A stretch of DNA of 64,000 nucleotides from Aquidulcibacter paucihalophilus (GTDB lineage: Bacteria > Pseudomonadota > Alphaproteobacteria > Caulobacterales > Caulobacteraceae), in contig CP127384.1 in assembly GCA_030285985.1 (NCBI GenBank), positions 372,001 through 436,000 on the forward strand, written 5' to 3'. Each line of letters begins with the position of its first letter. The first letter of the stretch is position 1. The position numbers and the translations under genes were made by a program. The notes beneath the pieces are model-generated. The model had not been told where the DNA came from, ran no database searches, and saw only the letters and a program-made list of their open reading frames with translations. Positions 10,841 to 18,177 of the stretch are shown here, piece after piece.

Positions 10841-11302
10841 GTGATTGCATCCCAGAAATTTGGTCTTCCGGTCATAGCCGGTGCGCTCGGACTGGCAGGA
10901 CTACTGCCGCAGGTTCTGGTCGTGGCTGCATTAGTGTTTGGTGGCCCTGAAGTGCGTTTTACGGCGCTCAGCCTCGGCTACGCCTATGCGGCCCTGATCG
11001 TCAGCTTTCTGGGCGGCGCATGGTGGGGCCTGGCCGCCATCGGTGGCTCAAGGACGCCCCGTTGGGCCTGGATCGCTGCTGTGCTCCCGTCGCTGCTTGC
11101 TCTGGCGACAGCTTGGCCTTGGGCGACCGGTGGGAACTGGCCGTGGCCGTCTCTACTCGTCCTTGGCGTGTTCCTCGGATTGAGTCCGCTGGTCGACCGG
11201 AGACTGAAGGCGGCCGGGTTGACGCCAGCCGGTTGGATGGCGCTGCGAATCCCCCTCTCCCTTGGACTGGGTGTTTTGACGATCCTGGCGGGACTGGTTT
11301 AG
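10841..11302 (+). CDS. DUF3429 family membrane protein
   Basis: This is a 153-residue, very hydrophobic protein with about five transmembrane helices. It matches DUF3429 in its pattern of a glycine-rich first helix (GALGLAGLLPQ), the conserved YAALIVSFLGGAWWGL segment and the C-terminal LRIPLSLGLG helix. The start is a GTG at 10841 with GGAGG about nine bases upstream. Function is unknown. Base composition is slightly less GC-rich than the flanking genes. Confidence 0.75.
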   Translation: MIASQKFGLPVIAGALGLAGLLPQVLVVAALVFGGPEVRFTALSLGYAYAALIVSFLGGAWWGLAAIGGSRTPRWAWIAAVLPSLLALATAWPWATGGNWPWPSLLVLGVFLGLSPLVDRRLKAAGLTPAGWMALRIPLSLGLGVLTILAGLV

Positions 11303-11387
11303 CCCGGGATAAACCCGATTTGCCATGAAGAGCCTGATCCGGCGAGGTGAACTGCACCCGGTTTCGTCGACACCAGGAAAAGGTGTT

Positions 11388-11475
11388 TTTGGCTCTGACC
11401 GGGGTGAAAAGCGGACGTCCCTGACCGCCGCTTCGGGTCGGGAGCGGACTGCCAGCGGAGGGTGGTGAGCGGACA
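11388..11475. repeat. Cluster of three AGCGGAC repeat units in a 409-bp spacer
   Basis: AGCGGAC occurs at 11410-11416, 11443-11449 and 11468-11474, each in a related context (TGAAAAGCGGACGTCC, GGGAGCGGACT, GGTGAGCGGACATTT). This is the same family as the repeat at 9655-9693. The rest of the spacer 11303-11711 holds no supported gene; the frames that cross it are extensions of neighbouring frames or translations of the repeat. Confidence 0.6.
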
Positions 11476-11711
11476 TTTGACCCTGCCGCTCTCCCTCAGG
11501 GAAAGGCCCGTTCTGCCGACCTCGTGTGCTCGACCCCGATCAGAGCCGGGAAACGCCGCAGGTTCGCCCGCCTCAGCTTTCCGGCCGGCGCACGGCTCAG
11601 GAGCTTGGACCATTCGCCGCAGACGCCGGACCATGGCAGGCGTCGCCCCGAACGTGCATTATCCGGCCTGAACCGGCCTTCGAGCGCCGCCCCTCTCCCA
11701 CGAACGGATGC

Positions 11712-12413
11712 ATGATGACACCGATCAGAAACCTGGCCCTTGTCTCCGCCGTGCTGGCGACGCTCGCGGCATGCTCCGCCCCGGAGCCGACACCCCCCGC
11801 GGCCGAGGTCGTCGACGCGGCCAACGGCACCGTGCGGGTGCGCGGCACCGTCCAGTCCGTGACGGACGGTTCGATGACGGTTCAGACCTGGGACGGCCGG
11901 ACGGTCGCCGTGCCGGTGGCGGCGACCACGCGGTTTGTCTGGGTCGTGGCGTCCAGCCTTTCGACCCTCAAGGACGGCGATTTCGTCGGGACCGCGACCG
12001 AGGGTCCGAAGACGGCGCTTCGATCGCTGGAGCTGGTGATCTTCCCTGAATCGATGCGCGGTGCCGGCGAGGGTCACTATGAGTGGGACGTACCGGGCGT
12101 TGTCGCCTCCCGTGGTGGCGGCTCGGTCGTGTCGAGCGCGATGACCAACGGCACGGTCGCGAGCCAGAGCGCGATGACCAACGGCACGGTCGCGGGCAAT
12201 GAAGCCTCGGCCGGCGGCCGTATGCTGACCATCTCCTATGCGGGCGGCTCAGCCAATGTCACGATTCCCGAGGGCACGCCGGTCGTGCGTTTCGAGCCGA
12301 CCGAACGGGCTTCCCTGGCGGTCGGTCAGAAGGTCTACGCCGTGATCCCGCAGGGCACGACGGCGGCCGGGTTCCTGGCCATGGGCAAGGACGGCGTGAC
12401 CCCGCCGATGTAG
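11712..12413 (+). CDS. DUF5666-like lipoprotein
   Basis: The product starts MMTPIRNLALVSAV and has a lipobox LAAC after about 20 residues, so it is probably a lipoprotein. The mature part contains a beta-rich segment with VRGTVQSVTDGSMTVQ and a following VAVPVAATTRF, resembling DUF5666/OB-like repeats. A second such segment lies near the C-terminus. In the middle is an 11-residue tandem repeat, SAMTNGTVASQ, encoded by a 33-bp duplication at 12135-12195. Function is unknown. Either ATG at 11712 or 11715 could start it. Confidence 0.75.
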   Translation: MMTPIRNLALVSAVLATLAACSAPEPTPPAAEVVDAANGTVRVRGTVQSVTDGSMTVQTWDGRTVAVPVAATTRFVWVVASSLSTLKDGDFVGTATEGPKTALRSLELVIFPESMRGAGEGHYEWDVPGVVASRGGGSVVSSAMTNGTVASQSAMTNGTVAGNEASAGGRMLTISYAGGSANVTIPEGTPVVRFEPTERASLAVGQKVYAVIPQGTTAAGFLAMGKDGVTPPM

Positions 12414-12431
12414 CCGGCAGGGGGATCCCGC

Positions 12432-12962
12432 TCAGCCCTCCGTCGCATTGTGCAGCCCGCGGTCGCGCGGATTGCGCCCGAAGGCCTGCTCGCAGACGGC
12501 GCGGCCGAACTCTTCGGAGACCATCATCTGGCGGTCGCCCAGCAGGGCGCCGAGCCGGCCCTGGGCGCTGGTCGCCACCGAGACGGGGAAGCGACCCACC
12601 ACCCGGTTGTCGTCCGCCGGATCGACGAACTCGACGGTGCCGGACAGCGTATGGCTACCCTCGCCGGTCAGCAGGGTTTCCAGACGGCCGGCGCGCTGCA
12701 TCTCGTCGATATGGACGCGGATGTTGATCGGTGCGGTGCCCCACATGCAGCGGCGCAGCTCCTCATGGACCTCGGTCGAGAAGGTCAGGGCGAAGTCTTC
12801 CTCCGCGTCCAGCCAGCCGGTCGACAGGGTGACCGAACCGGCCTGGGCGGTTTCCTGCAGGCCGATCGGCAGGGCCATGGGCGGGCCGCCCTCGATGACG
12901 GGCGCGCAGGCTGCGACGGACAGCAGGGCGGCGGCGACGGCGGCGGTGATGGCGGTTTTCAT
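12432..12962 (-). CDS. Hypothetical lipoprotein
   Basis: This is a 176-residue product with a classic lipoprotein signal: MKTAITAAVAAALLSVAAC with the lipid-modified cysteine at residue 19. The mature part is beta-rich, with alternating segments such as GSVTLSTGWL, INIRVHIDEM and HTLSGTVEFVD. Two further cysteines lie near the middle and the C-terminus. It is convergent with the DUF5666-like lipoprotein. No domain is recognised. Confidence 0.75.
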   Translation of the reverse strand: MKTAITAAVAAALLSVAACAPVIEGGPPMALPIGLQETAQAGSVTLSTGWLDAEEDFALTFSTEVHEELRRCMWGTAPINIRVHIDEMQRAGRLETLLTGEGSHTLSGTVEFVDPADDNRVVGRFPVSVATSAQGRLGALLGDRQMMVSEEFGRAVCEQAFGRNPRDRGLHNATEG

Positions 12963-13041
12963 TTCGGGCTCCCCGTTTTTTTCGCGGCAAGCTTAAGCGT
13001 GGCGGGCGGTGAACGCCGGATGAACCGCATTCCTCCGGAGA

Positions 13042-13944
13042 TTAAATCGCCGTAAGGCGCGCCGGTCCAGCGCCGAACACCTCAACCCCGATCCCGCCGT
13101 CGGTCGTCAGCCAGGCCCGCTTCATGCCCTGGCTGTTGAACGGCGCGGTGATGTTGCCGTCACGGTCCAGCGCGATCAGGCCGCCGTCGCCGCCCATGCC
13201 GCCGATCTCCTCGATCACGGCCCGCCCCGCCTCGGCCAAGGTCTGACCCGCCCCGACGCGCCAGCTGACCTGGGCGCAGGCCGCCACGCGGATGAAATAC
13301 TCGCCCTGGCCGGTGCCCGATACGGCCACGCGGCCGTCGGCCCAGCTGCCGGCACCGGGGATGGGGGTGTCGCCGACGCGACCCGGCATCTTGCCAAACA
13401 CGCCCGCCGTCGAGGTCGCCGCCGCCAGCCGGCCGTCGCGGTCCAGCACGCAGCAGCCGACCGTGCCGTGGGCCAGGGTCCCCGGTGGGTGATTGTCCTC
13501 GCCCTGACCGGCCCGGGTGAACCAGGCCTCCTCGTCGGCAATGGGTTCGAGCCCCTGGTCAAGGGCGAACAGGGCCGCGCCCTCGCCCGCCAGCATAACG
13601 TGGGGCGTCCGGTCCATCACCGCACGCGCGGCCACGACCGGATTGCGGAAGCCCTGCAGGGCGGCGACGGCCCCGGCCTTGCGCGTCGCGCCGTCCATCA
13701 GACTGGCGTCCAGCTCATAGGCACCCGCCAGATTGGGTGAGGCGCCGCGTCCGGCGACATAGAGGCCGGAATCCTCCAGCAGGACCGTCGCCTCGACCGC
13801 CACATCCAGCGCTGAGGCACCTGCGTCCAGCCGCGCCTTCATGGCCGCCACGACCTCGCCCATATGGGCGATCTCGCGCGTGTAGTCGCGTTCGCGCCGG
13901 GCGCCGGCGCCGCCGTGGAGGATGAGGGCGGGTCTGCCGGTCAT
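13042..13944 (-). CDS. iaaA: Isoaspartyl peptidase / L-asparaginase, plant type
   Basis: This is an N-terminal nucleophile hydrolase that removes isoaspartyl residues from peptides and hydrolyses L-asparagine. The 300-residue precursor is expected to cleave itself before Thr161 in LAHGTVGCC, which becomes the catalytic N-terminal threonine of the beta chain. The N-terminal LILHGGAG and the glycine-rich [19 protein letters not shown] segment are family hallmarks. It is a single-gene unit. Confidence 0.9.
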   Translation of the reverse strand: MTGRPALILHGGAGARRERDYTREIAHMGEVVAAMKARLDAGASALDVAVEATVLLEDSGLYVAGRGASPNLAGAYELDASLMDGATRKAGAVAALQGFRNPVVAARAVMDRTPHVMLAGEGAALFALDQGLEPIADEEAWFTRAGQGEDNHPPGTLAHGTVGCCVLDRDGRLAAATSTAGVFGKMPGRVGDTPIPGAGSWADGRVAVSGTGQGEYFIRVAACAQVSWRVGAGQTLAEAGRAVIEEIGGMGGDGGLIALDRDGNITAPFNSQGMKRAWLTTDGGIGVEVFGAGPARLTAI

Positions 13945-14033
13945 CAGGGCCTCTTTTAACTCGGGTCGTGGGTCGCTAGCGTCGGACGAAGACGGCAGCG
14001 CTTTCGCCCGTCATGCGCGCCAAGGGATGATCC

Positions 14034-14816
14034 GTGCAAGCTTCAGGGCCGTTTGTGGTATCGAATTCCGCCCGGATCGGGATCGATCCGGCGCTGAAAC
14101 CGGCGTCCATGAGCGCCGCCTTCAAACAGTTCGGCCGCATCCACATCCCCGGCTTCCTGAAGCCCGCCTCGGCGGAGATGCTGCATCGGGCGCTGGCGAC
14201 GGAGACGCAGTGGATCTGCTCGACCATGGGCGGCGGCCAGACGATCGACATCCCCGTTGAACAGCTGGAGGCGTTTCCGCCCGACAAGGCCATGCGTTTC
14301 ATGCAGCTGGCCCACGCCGAGGCGCGCGACGGCTTCCACTATATGTTCGACAGCGTCCGCATCAGCGACCTGGCGGAGCAGCGGCAGCCCCTGGCCGTCG
14401 AACTGGCCGCCGCCTACGGCTTCCTCAACAGCCCGGACTTCCTCGACTTCGTCCGCGCCCTGACCGGCGACCCGCGCCCCAACTATGTCGACGCCCAGGC
14501 GACCCGCTATGAGCGCGGCCACTATCTGACGCAGCATGACGATTCCGCCGCCGAAAAGGGCCGGCTCTATGCCTTCGTCATGAACCTGACCCCGCACTGG
14601 CGGACGGACTGGGGCGGCCTGTTGAACTTCATCGACGCCGACGGCCACGTGGCCGAGGCCTACAGTCCGGCCTGGAACGCCCTCAACCTGTTCCGTGTGC
14701 CCCAGCCCCACGCCGTCTCCTGCGTGGCCCCCTTCGCCGGGGCTCCCCGTCTGTCCATCACCGGCTGGGTGCGCCAGGTCGACCCCAGCCTCCTCCCTTC
14801 AAGAAAGACTCCCTGA
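14034..14816 (+). CDS. 2-oxoglutarate/Fe(II)-dependent dioxygenase (paralogue 1)
   Basis: This is a 260-residue protein of the prolyl-4-hydroxylase-like 2OG-Fe(II) oxygenase superfamily. The iron-binding facial triad is visible as His168 and Asp170 in YLTQHDD and His226 in PQPHAV. Arg239 in RLSITGWVR is placed to bind 2-oxoglutarate. Translation starts at GTG 14034 with AAGGGA upstream. Its stop codon overlaps the start of the quinone oxidoreductase gene (TGATG), and a second oxygenase of the same family follows that gene. The substrate is unknown; protein or small-molecule hydroxylation are both possible. Confidence 0.88.
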   Translation: MQASGPFVVSNSARIGIDPALKPASMSAAFKQFGRIHIPGFLKPASAEMLHRALATETQWICSTMGGGQTIDIPVEQLEAFPPDKAMRFMQLAHAEARDGFHYMFDSVRISDLAEQRQPLAVELAAAYGFLNSPDFLDFVRALTGDPRPNYVDAQATRYERGHYLTQHDDSAAEKGRLYAFVMNLTPHWRTDWGGLLNFIDADGHVAEAYSPAWNALNLFRVPQPHAVSCVAPFAGAPRLSITGWVRQVDPSLLPSRKTP

Positions 14817-15817
14817 TGCGCGCTGTCCTGTCCAAGGCCCCCGGCGGTCCTGAAACCCTCGTCGTCGAGGAGGTGCTGGACCCCCGGCCGATGAAGGGCG
14901 AGGTGGTGATTGAGGTGAGGGCGGTGGGCGTCAACTTCCCCGACACCCTGATCATTGAGGACCGATACCAGTTCAAGCCGACACGGCCTTTCTCGCCGGG
15001 TGGCGAGGTCGCGGGCGTGGTGGAGGCCATCGGCGAGGGCGTGACCAATGTCCGCAAGGGCGACCGGGTCATCGCCGTGCCCGGCTGGGGCGGCATGGTC
15101 GAACGGCTGGCGGTGCCCGCCGCCTCGGTGATGAAGATCCCCGACGCCATGGATTTCAACACGGCCGCGGCCCTGGTGATGACCTATGGCACCTCCTATT
15201 ACGCCCTCAAGGACCGGGCGCAGCTGAAGGCGGGCGAGCGGCTTCTGGTGCTCGGCGCAGCCGGCGGCGTCGGTATCGCTGCGGTCGAACTGGGCAAGGC
15301 CATGGGGGCCCAGGTCACCGCCGCCGCCTCGACCAACGACAAGGTCCAGTTCGCGCTGGAGGCGGGCGCAGACAACGGCCTGATCTATCCCTCGGGCAAG
15401 ATGGACAAGGCGGCCCAGAAGGAGCTGTCGGGCGAGCTGAAACTGGCCTCGGGCCGCGACGGTCCGGACGTGGTCTATGACGCCGTCGGCGGCGACTATT
15501 GCGAGCCGGCCATCCGAGCCATGGACTGGAACGGCCGCTATCTGGTCGTCGGCTTCCCGGCCGGCATCCCCTCCCTGCCGCTGAACCTGACCCTGCTGAA
15601 GTCGGTGTCGGTGATCGGGGTGTTCTGGGGCGCGGCGGTGATGCGCGATCCTGCCGCCCACGCCGCCAACATGGGCGACCTCCTGAAGATGTGGAGCGAG
15701 GGCAAGATCCGTCCGCGCGTCAGCCAGACCTTCCCGCTGGAACGCGCCCATGAGGCGATCAAGGCGCTGGGCGACCGGTCGGTGATGGGCAAGGTCGTGG
15801 TCACGGTCGATTCGTGA
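14816..15817 (+). CDS. NADPH:quinone oxidoreductase-like MDR protein
   Basis: This is a 333-residue medium-chain dehydrogenase/reductase of the zinc-free quinone oxidoreductase type. The N-terminal GroES-like domain includes VGVNFPDTLIIEDRYQ. The Rossmann nucleotide motif is VLGAAGGVGIAAVELGKAMG (about residues 144-163). No catalytic zinc ligands are apparent. It is coupled on both sides: its ATG overlaps the stop of oxygenase 1, and its stop overlaps the GTG start of oxygenase 2. Confidence 0.88.
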   Translation: MRAVLSKAPGGPETLVVEEVLDPRPMKGEVVIEVRAVGVNFPDTLIIEDRYQFKPTRPFSPGGEVAGVVEAIGEGVTNVRKGDRVIAVPGWGGMVERLAVPAASVMKIPDAMDFNTAAALVMTYGTSYYALKDRAQLKAGERLLVLGAAGGVGIAAVELGKAMGAQVTAAASTNDKVQFALEAGADNGLIYPSGKMDKAAQKELSGELKLASGRDGPDVVYDAVGGDYCEPAIRAMDWNGRYLVVGFPAGIPSLPLNLTLLKSVSVIGVFWGAAVMRDPAAHAANMGDLLKMWSEGKIRPRVSQTFPLERAHEAIKALGDRSVMGKVVVTVDS

Positions 15818-16530
15818 CCCTGCGCCTGTCGCCCGCGCTGGACATCGCGGCGCTGCGCGCGGCGTTTGCGGAGCGGCGGCGGCTGCATATTCCGGGTGTC
15901 CTTGATCCTGACAGCGCCGGGGCGCTGGTCGCGGCCATGGAAGCCTTTGACGACTGGAAGGTCAGCGTCTCGGCGGGGGGCGAGTTCTTCGAACTTCCCC
16001 TCAAGGGCCGTGTCGCCGCCGAGCCGGGCAAACAGGGCTGGATCGACGGGGCCCGTGTCGACGGGGCCGAGCCCCGCATGCAGTACATCTTCGACACCCG
16101 CCGGCTGGATATGGACCCGGAGGACGCGCCGCGGGACGCCGTCAGCGAGGTGCTCGCCTTCCTCAACGGGCCGGACGTCCTCGCCTTCGTCCAGGGCGTG
16201 ACCGGGGACGCCCGCATCGACTTCGCCGACGCCCAGGCCACCCGCTACCGGCCCGGCCATGTCCTGACCGGCCATGACGACGCCGCCGATGGCAAGAACC
16301 GGCTCTACGCCTATGTGCTGAACCTGACTCGCGACTGGCGCGCCGACTGGGGCGGGGTGCTGGCCTTCGAGGGGGCGGGCGGCCACATCGAGGAAGGCTT
16401 CGCGCCGGCCTTCAACGCCCTCAACATCTTCGCCGTGCCGATGCGGCATGCGGTGACCCAGGTGGCCAGCTTCGCCCCGCGCGACCGGTTATCGATCACC
16501 GGCTGGCTGCGCTCACATCAGACGGTCTAG
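15814..16530 (+). CDS. 2-oxoglutarate/Fe(II)-dependent dioxygenase (paralogue 2)
   Basis: The 238-residue product is a diverged paralogue of the oxygenase at 14034. The triad is His154 and Asp156 (LTGHDD) and His212 (MRHAV); Arg225 in RLSITGWLR is the 2-oxoglutarate contact. Shared segments include DAQATRYxxGH, LNLTxxWRxDWGG and AxNALNxF. The GTG start at 15814 overlaps the stop of the quinone oxidoreductase gene by four bases. The 3' end overlaps the convergent YkvA-family gene by four bases. Confidence 0.88.
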   Translation: MTLRLSPALDIAALRAAFAERRRLHIPGVLDPDSAGALVAAMEAFDDWKVSVSAGGEFFELPLKGRVAAEPGKQGWIDGARVDGAEPRMQYIFDTRRLDMDPEDAPRDAVSEVLAFLNGPDVLAFVQGVTGDARIDFADAQATRYRPGHVLTGHDDAADGKNRLYAYVLNLTRDWRADWGGVLAFEGAGGHIEEGFAPAFNALNIFAVPMRHAVTQVASFAPRDRLSITGWLRSHQTV

Positions 16531-16925
16531 GCGTCGCGCAGCCGCTCCAGCGCCGCGTCGGCCTGATCCTTGTGGCGGCGCTTGATGTTGGCCCCCAGGG
16601 TGGCGACCAGGGCCGCGATCACCGCCGCATCGTCCGTGAAGCCGATGCCGGCGAAAATGTCCGGAATGGCGTCGATGGGCAGGACGAAATAGGCCAGCGC
16701 GCCCAGCATGATCCCCTTGGCCGCCGTCGGGGTCTCCGGATCCCGGGCGGCATACCAGACGCTGACCACCTGCCGGGCAAACGGGATGCGGGCCGCGGTG
16801 CGCCGAATCTTGGGCCAGAATCCCTTCTGCACCCGCACCTCGTTGACCTGCTGGATCGCGGGGACGAGGGCGCGGGACGGGTCCAGCGCGTCTTCGGGCG
16901 TCATGGGTTTGGCATTCGTGGTCAT
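16527..16925 (-). CDS. YkvA/DUF1232 family membrane protein
   Basis: This is a 132-residue protein with the DUF1232 core: a hydrophobic segment GIMLGALAYFVLPIDAIPDIFAG that includes the diagnostic LPxDxIPD motif, followed by GFTDDAAVIAALVATL. The C-terminus is basic (IKRRHKDQAD). The start at 16925 (MTTNAKPM) is chosen because upstream residues in the same frame lie antisense to the SDR gene. Family function is unknown. Confidence 0.85.
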   Translation of the reverse strand: MTTNAKPMTPEDALDPSRALVPAIQQVNEVRVQKGFWPKIRRTAARIPFARQVVSVWYAARDPETPTAAKGIMLGALAYFVLPIDAIPDIFAGIGFTDDAAVIAALVATLGANIKRRHKDQADAALERLRDA

Positions 16926-16982
16926 GGCGGCTAAATCCCCGCGACTGATCTCAGGTTCAATCTCAACATAGGGGCTCCGGCC

Positions 16983-17765
16983 ATGAAACTCGACGGGTCG
17001 ATTGCGGCGGTGGTGACGGGCGGAGCCTCGGGCCTCGGCGAGGGGACGGCGCGGGCCATCGCGGCCACTGGCGCCAGGGTCGCCCTGTTCGATCTCAATG
17101 AAGAGCGCGGCGAGGCCATCGCGGCCGAAATCGGCGGCGTTTTCTGCAAGGTCGACGTCACCGACGACGCATCTGTCGCCGCCGCCTTCGCCAGGGCTCG
17201 CGCCGCGCACGGCCAGGAGCGTCTGACGGTCAACTGCGCCGGCATCGCCACGGGCCAGAAGACGGTCAGCCGCAAGAAGGACACCGGCGAGATCCGCGCC
17301 CATGACATGGCCGGCTTCGAACGCACCGTGCGGGTCAATCTGTTCGGCACCTTCCGCGTCCTCAGCCAGTCGGCGGCCGGCATGGTCACGCTGGAGCCCA
17401 TGGCCGACGGCGAGCGGGGCCTGATCGTCAACACCGCCTCGGTGGCGGCCCAGGACGGCCAGATCGGCCAGGCGGCCTATTCGGCCTCCAAGGGCGGCGT
17501 CTATGCCATGACCCTGCCGGTCGCCCGCGACCTCGCCCAGGAAGGCATCCGCTGCAACACCATCCTGCCGGGGATCATGTGGACGCCGATGATGGCCGGC
17601 ATGGACCAGAAGATCCAGGACGCCCTCGCCGCCGCCATCCCCTTCCCGAGCCGCCTCGGCACGCCCGCCGACTACGCCTCGCTGGTGCTGGAACTGGCCC
17701 GCAACGTCTACATCAACGGCGAATGCATCCGGCTTGATGGAGCCATTCGGCTCGCCCCGCGCTGA
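16983..17765 (+). CDS. SDR-family dehydrogenase, 3-hydroxyacyl-CoA dehydrogenase type II-like
   Basis: This is a 260-residue short-chain dehydrogenase. The cofactor motif is TGGASGLGEG (residues 12-21) and an Asp after the second strand (LFDLNEE) suggests NAD preference. The catalytic residues are the Ser in NTASVAA and the YSASKGG pair. The ending (INGECIRLDGAIRLAPR) and the GVYAMTLPVARDLA segment resemble 17-beta-HSD10 / 3-hydroxy-2-methylbutyryl-CoA dehydrogenases of isoleucine and fatty-acid breakdown. The substrate is inferred only from family resemblance. Confidence 0.88.
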   Translation: MKLDGSIAAVVTGGASGLGEGTARAIAATGARVALFDLNEERGEAIAAEIGGVFCKVDVTDDASVAAAFARARAAHGQERLTVNCAGIATGQKTVSRKKDTGEIRAHDMAGFERTVRVNLFGTFRVLSQSAAGMVTLEPMADGERGLIVNTASVAAQDGQIGQAAYSASKGGVYAMTLPVARDLAQEGIRCNTILPGIMWTPMMAGMDQKIQDALAAAIPFPSRLGTPADYASLVLELARNVYINGECIRLDGAIRLAPR

Positions 17766-17775
17766 CGCGCGGGCA

Positions 17776-17815
17776 GGGCGCTAACGCTCGGCTCGCGGAG
17801 CCTCGCTGCTTGAGC
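17776..17815. repeat. Dispersed covarying hairpin repeat, copy 1
   Basis: The copy reads GGGCGCTAACGCTCG, then stem GCTC-GCG-GAGC, then CTCGCTGCTTGAGCGC. Flanks are identical to copy 2 (31414) and nearly identical to copy 3 (48378), but the stem differs by compensatory changes on both sides. It lies 11 bp after the SDR gene and about 70 bp before tRNA-Gly. Confidence 0.75.
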
Positions 17816-17885
17816 GCAAGGAAATGTGCGCAGGGGACTTGCGAGGGACCGGGCCGCTCGGTATACGCCCGCCTCCGACTGAAGT

Positions 17886-17960
17886 GCGGGCGTAGCTCAG
17901 TGGTAGAGCACAACCTTGCCAAGGTTGGGGTCGAGAGTTCGAATCTCTTCGCCCGCTCCA
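17886..17960 (+). tRNA. tRNA-Gly (anticodon GCC)
   Basis: A complete cloverleaf is readable. The acceptor stem is GCGGGCG paired with CGCCCGC, the D-arm is GCTC-AGTGGTA-GAGC, the anticodon stem is CAACC/GGTTG with loop TTGCCAA (anticodon GCC), and the T-arm is GAGAG-TTCGAAT-CTCTT. Discriminator T and an encoded CCA follow. It serves GGC and GGT codons. A terminator follows at once, and the 3' half is repeated 111 bp downstream. Confidence 0.97.
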
Positions 17961-17971
17961 GTTGGAACCTG

Positions 17972-17998
17972 AAAAGCTCGGCTTCGGCCGGGCTTTTT
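17972..17998 (+). terminator. Terminator of tRNA-Gly
   Basis: A hairpin AAAAGCTCGG-CTT-CGGCCGGGCTTTTT-type stem ends in five T residues, 11 bases after the tRNA CCA. Confidence 0.85.
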
Positions 17999-18026
17999 GC
18001 TTTTTGGCGCCACGGGCCGCCTGAGT

Positions 18027-18079
18027 TTGCCAAGGTTGGGGTCGAGAGTTCGAATCTCTTCGCCCGCTCCAGTTGGAAC
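18027..18079 (+). repeat. Duplicated 3' half of tRNA-Gly
   Basis: These 53 bases are identical to 17916-17968: the anticodon loop, anticodon 3' stem, T-arm, acceptor 3' strand, CCA and eight flanking bases. Similarity then continues through a second, diverged terminator. The 5' half of the tRNA is absent upstream, so this copy cannot make a tRNA. It may be a remnant of a tandem tRNA gene or an attachment-site scar of an element that used the tRNA 3' end. Confidence 0.9.
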
Positions 18080-18082
18080 ACG

Positions 18083-18111
18083 AAAAAGCCCGGCCTCGGC
18101 CGGGCTTTTTT
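18083..18111 (+). terminator. Second tRNA-Gly-type terminator
   Basis: The stem AAAAAGCCCGGC-CTC-GGCCGGGCTTTTTT ends in six T residues. It is the counterpart of the terminator at 17972 in the duplicated unit. Confidence 0.85.
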
Positions 18112-18177
18112 GCATTCTGGAGCCCTGGGCGCAGATCGGTGATGGACCTGCCGCGTCCGCAGCCGCGTCCGCCCGGG

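Noticed and set aside
10662..10844. 60-codon frame overlapping the start of the DUF3429 gene, as a possible leader peptide
   Set aside because: It has no ribosome site, no conserved pattern and no regulatory codons or attenuator-type hairpin.
17713..18142. Frames on both strands with repeated LERAKRFELSTPTL or KVGVESSNLFARSS peptides
   Set aside because: These are translations of tRNA-Gly and its duplicated 3' half, not proteins.
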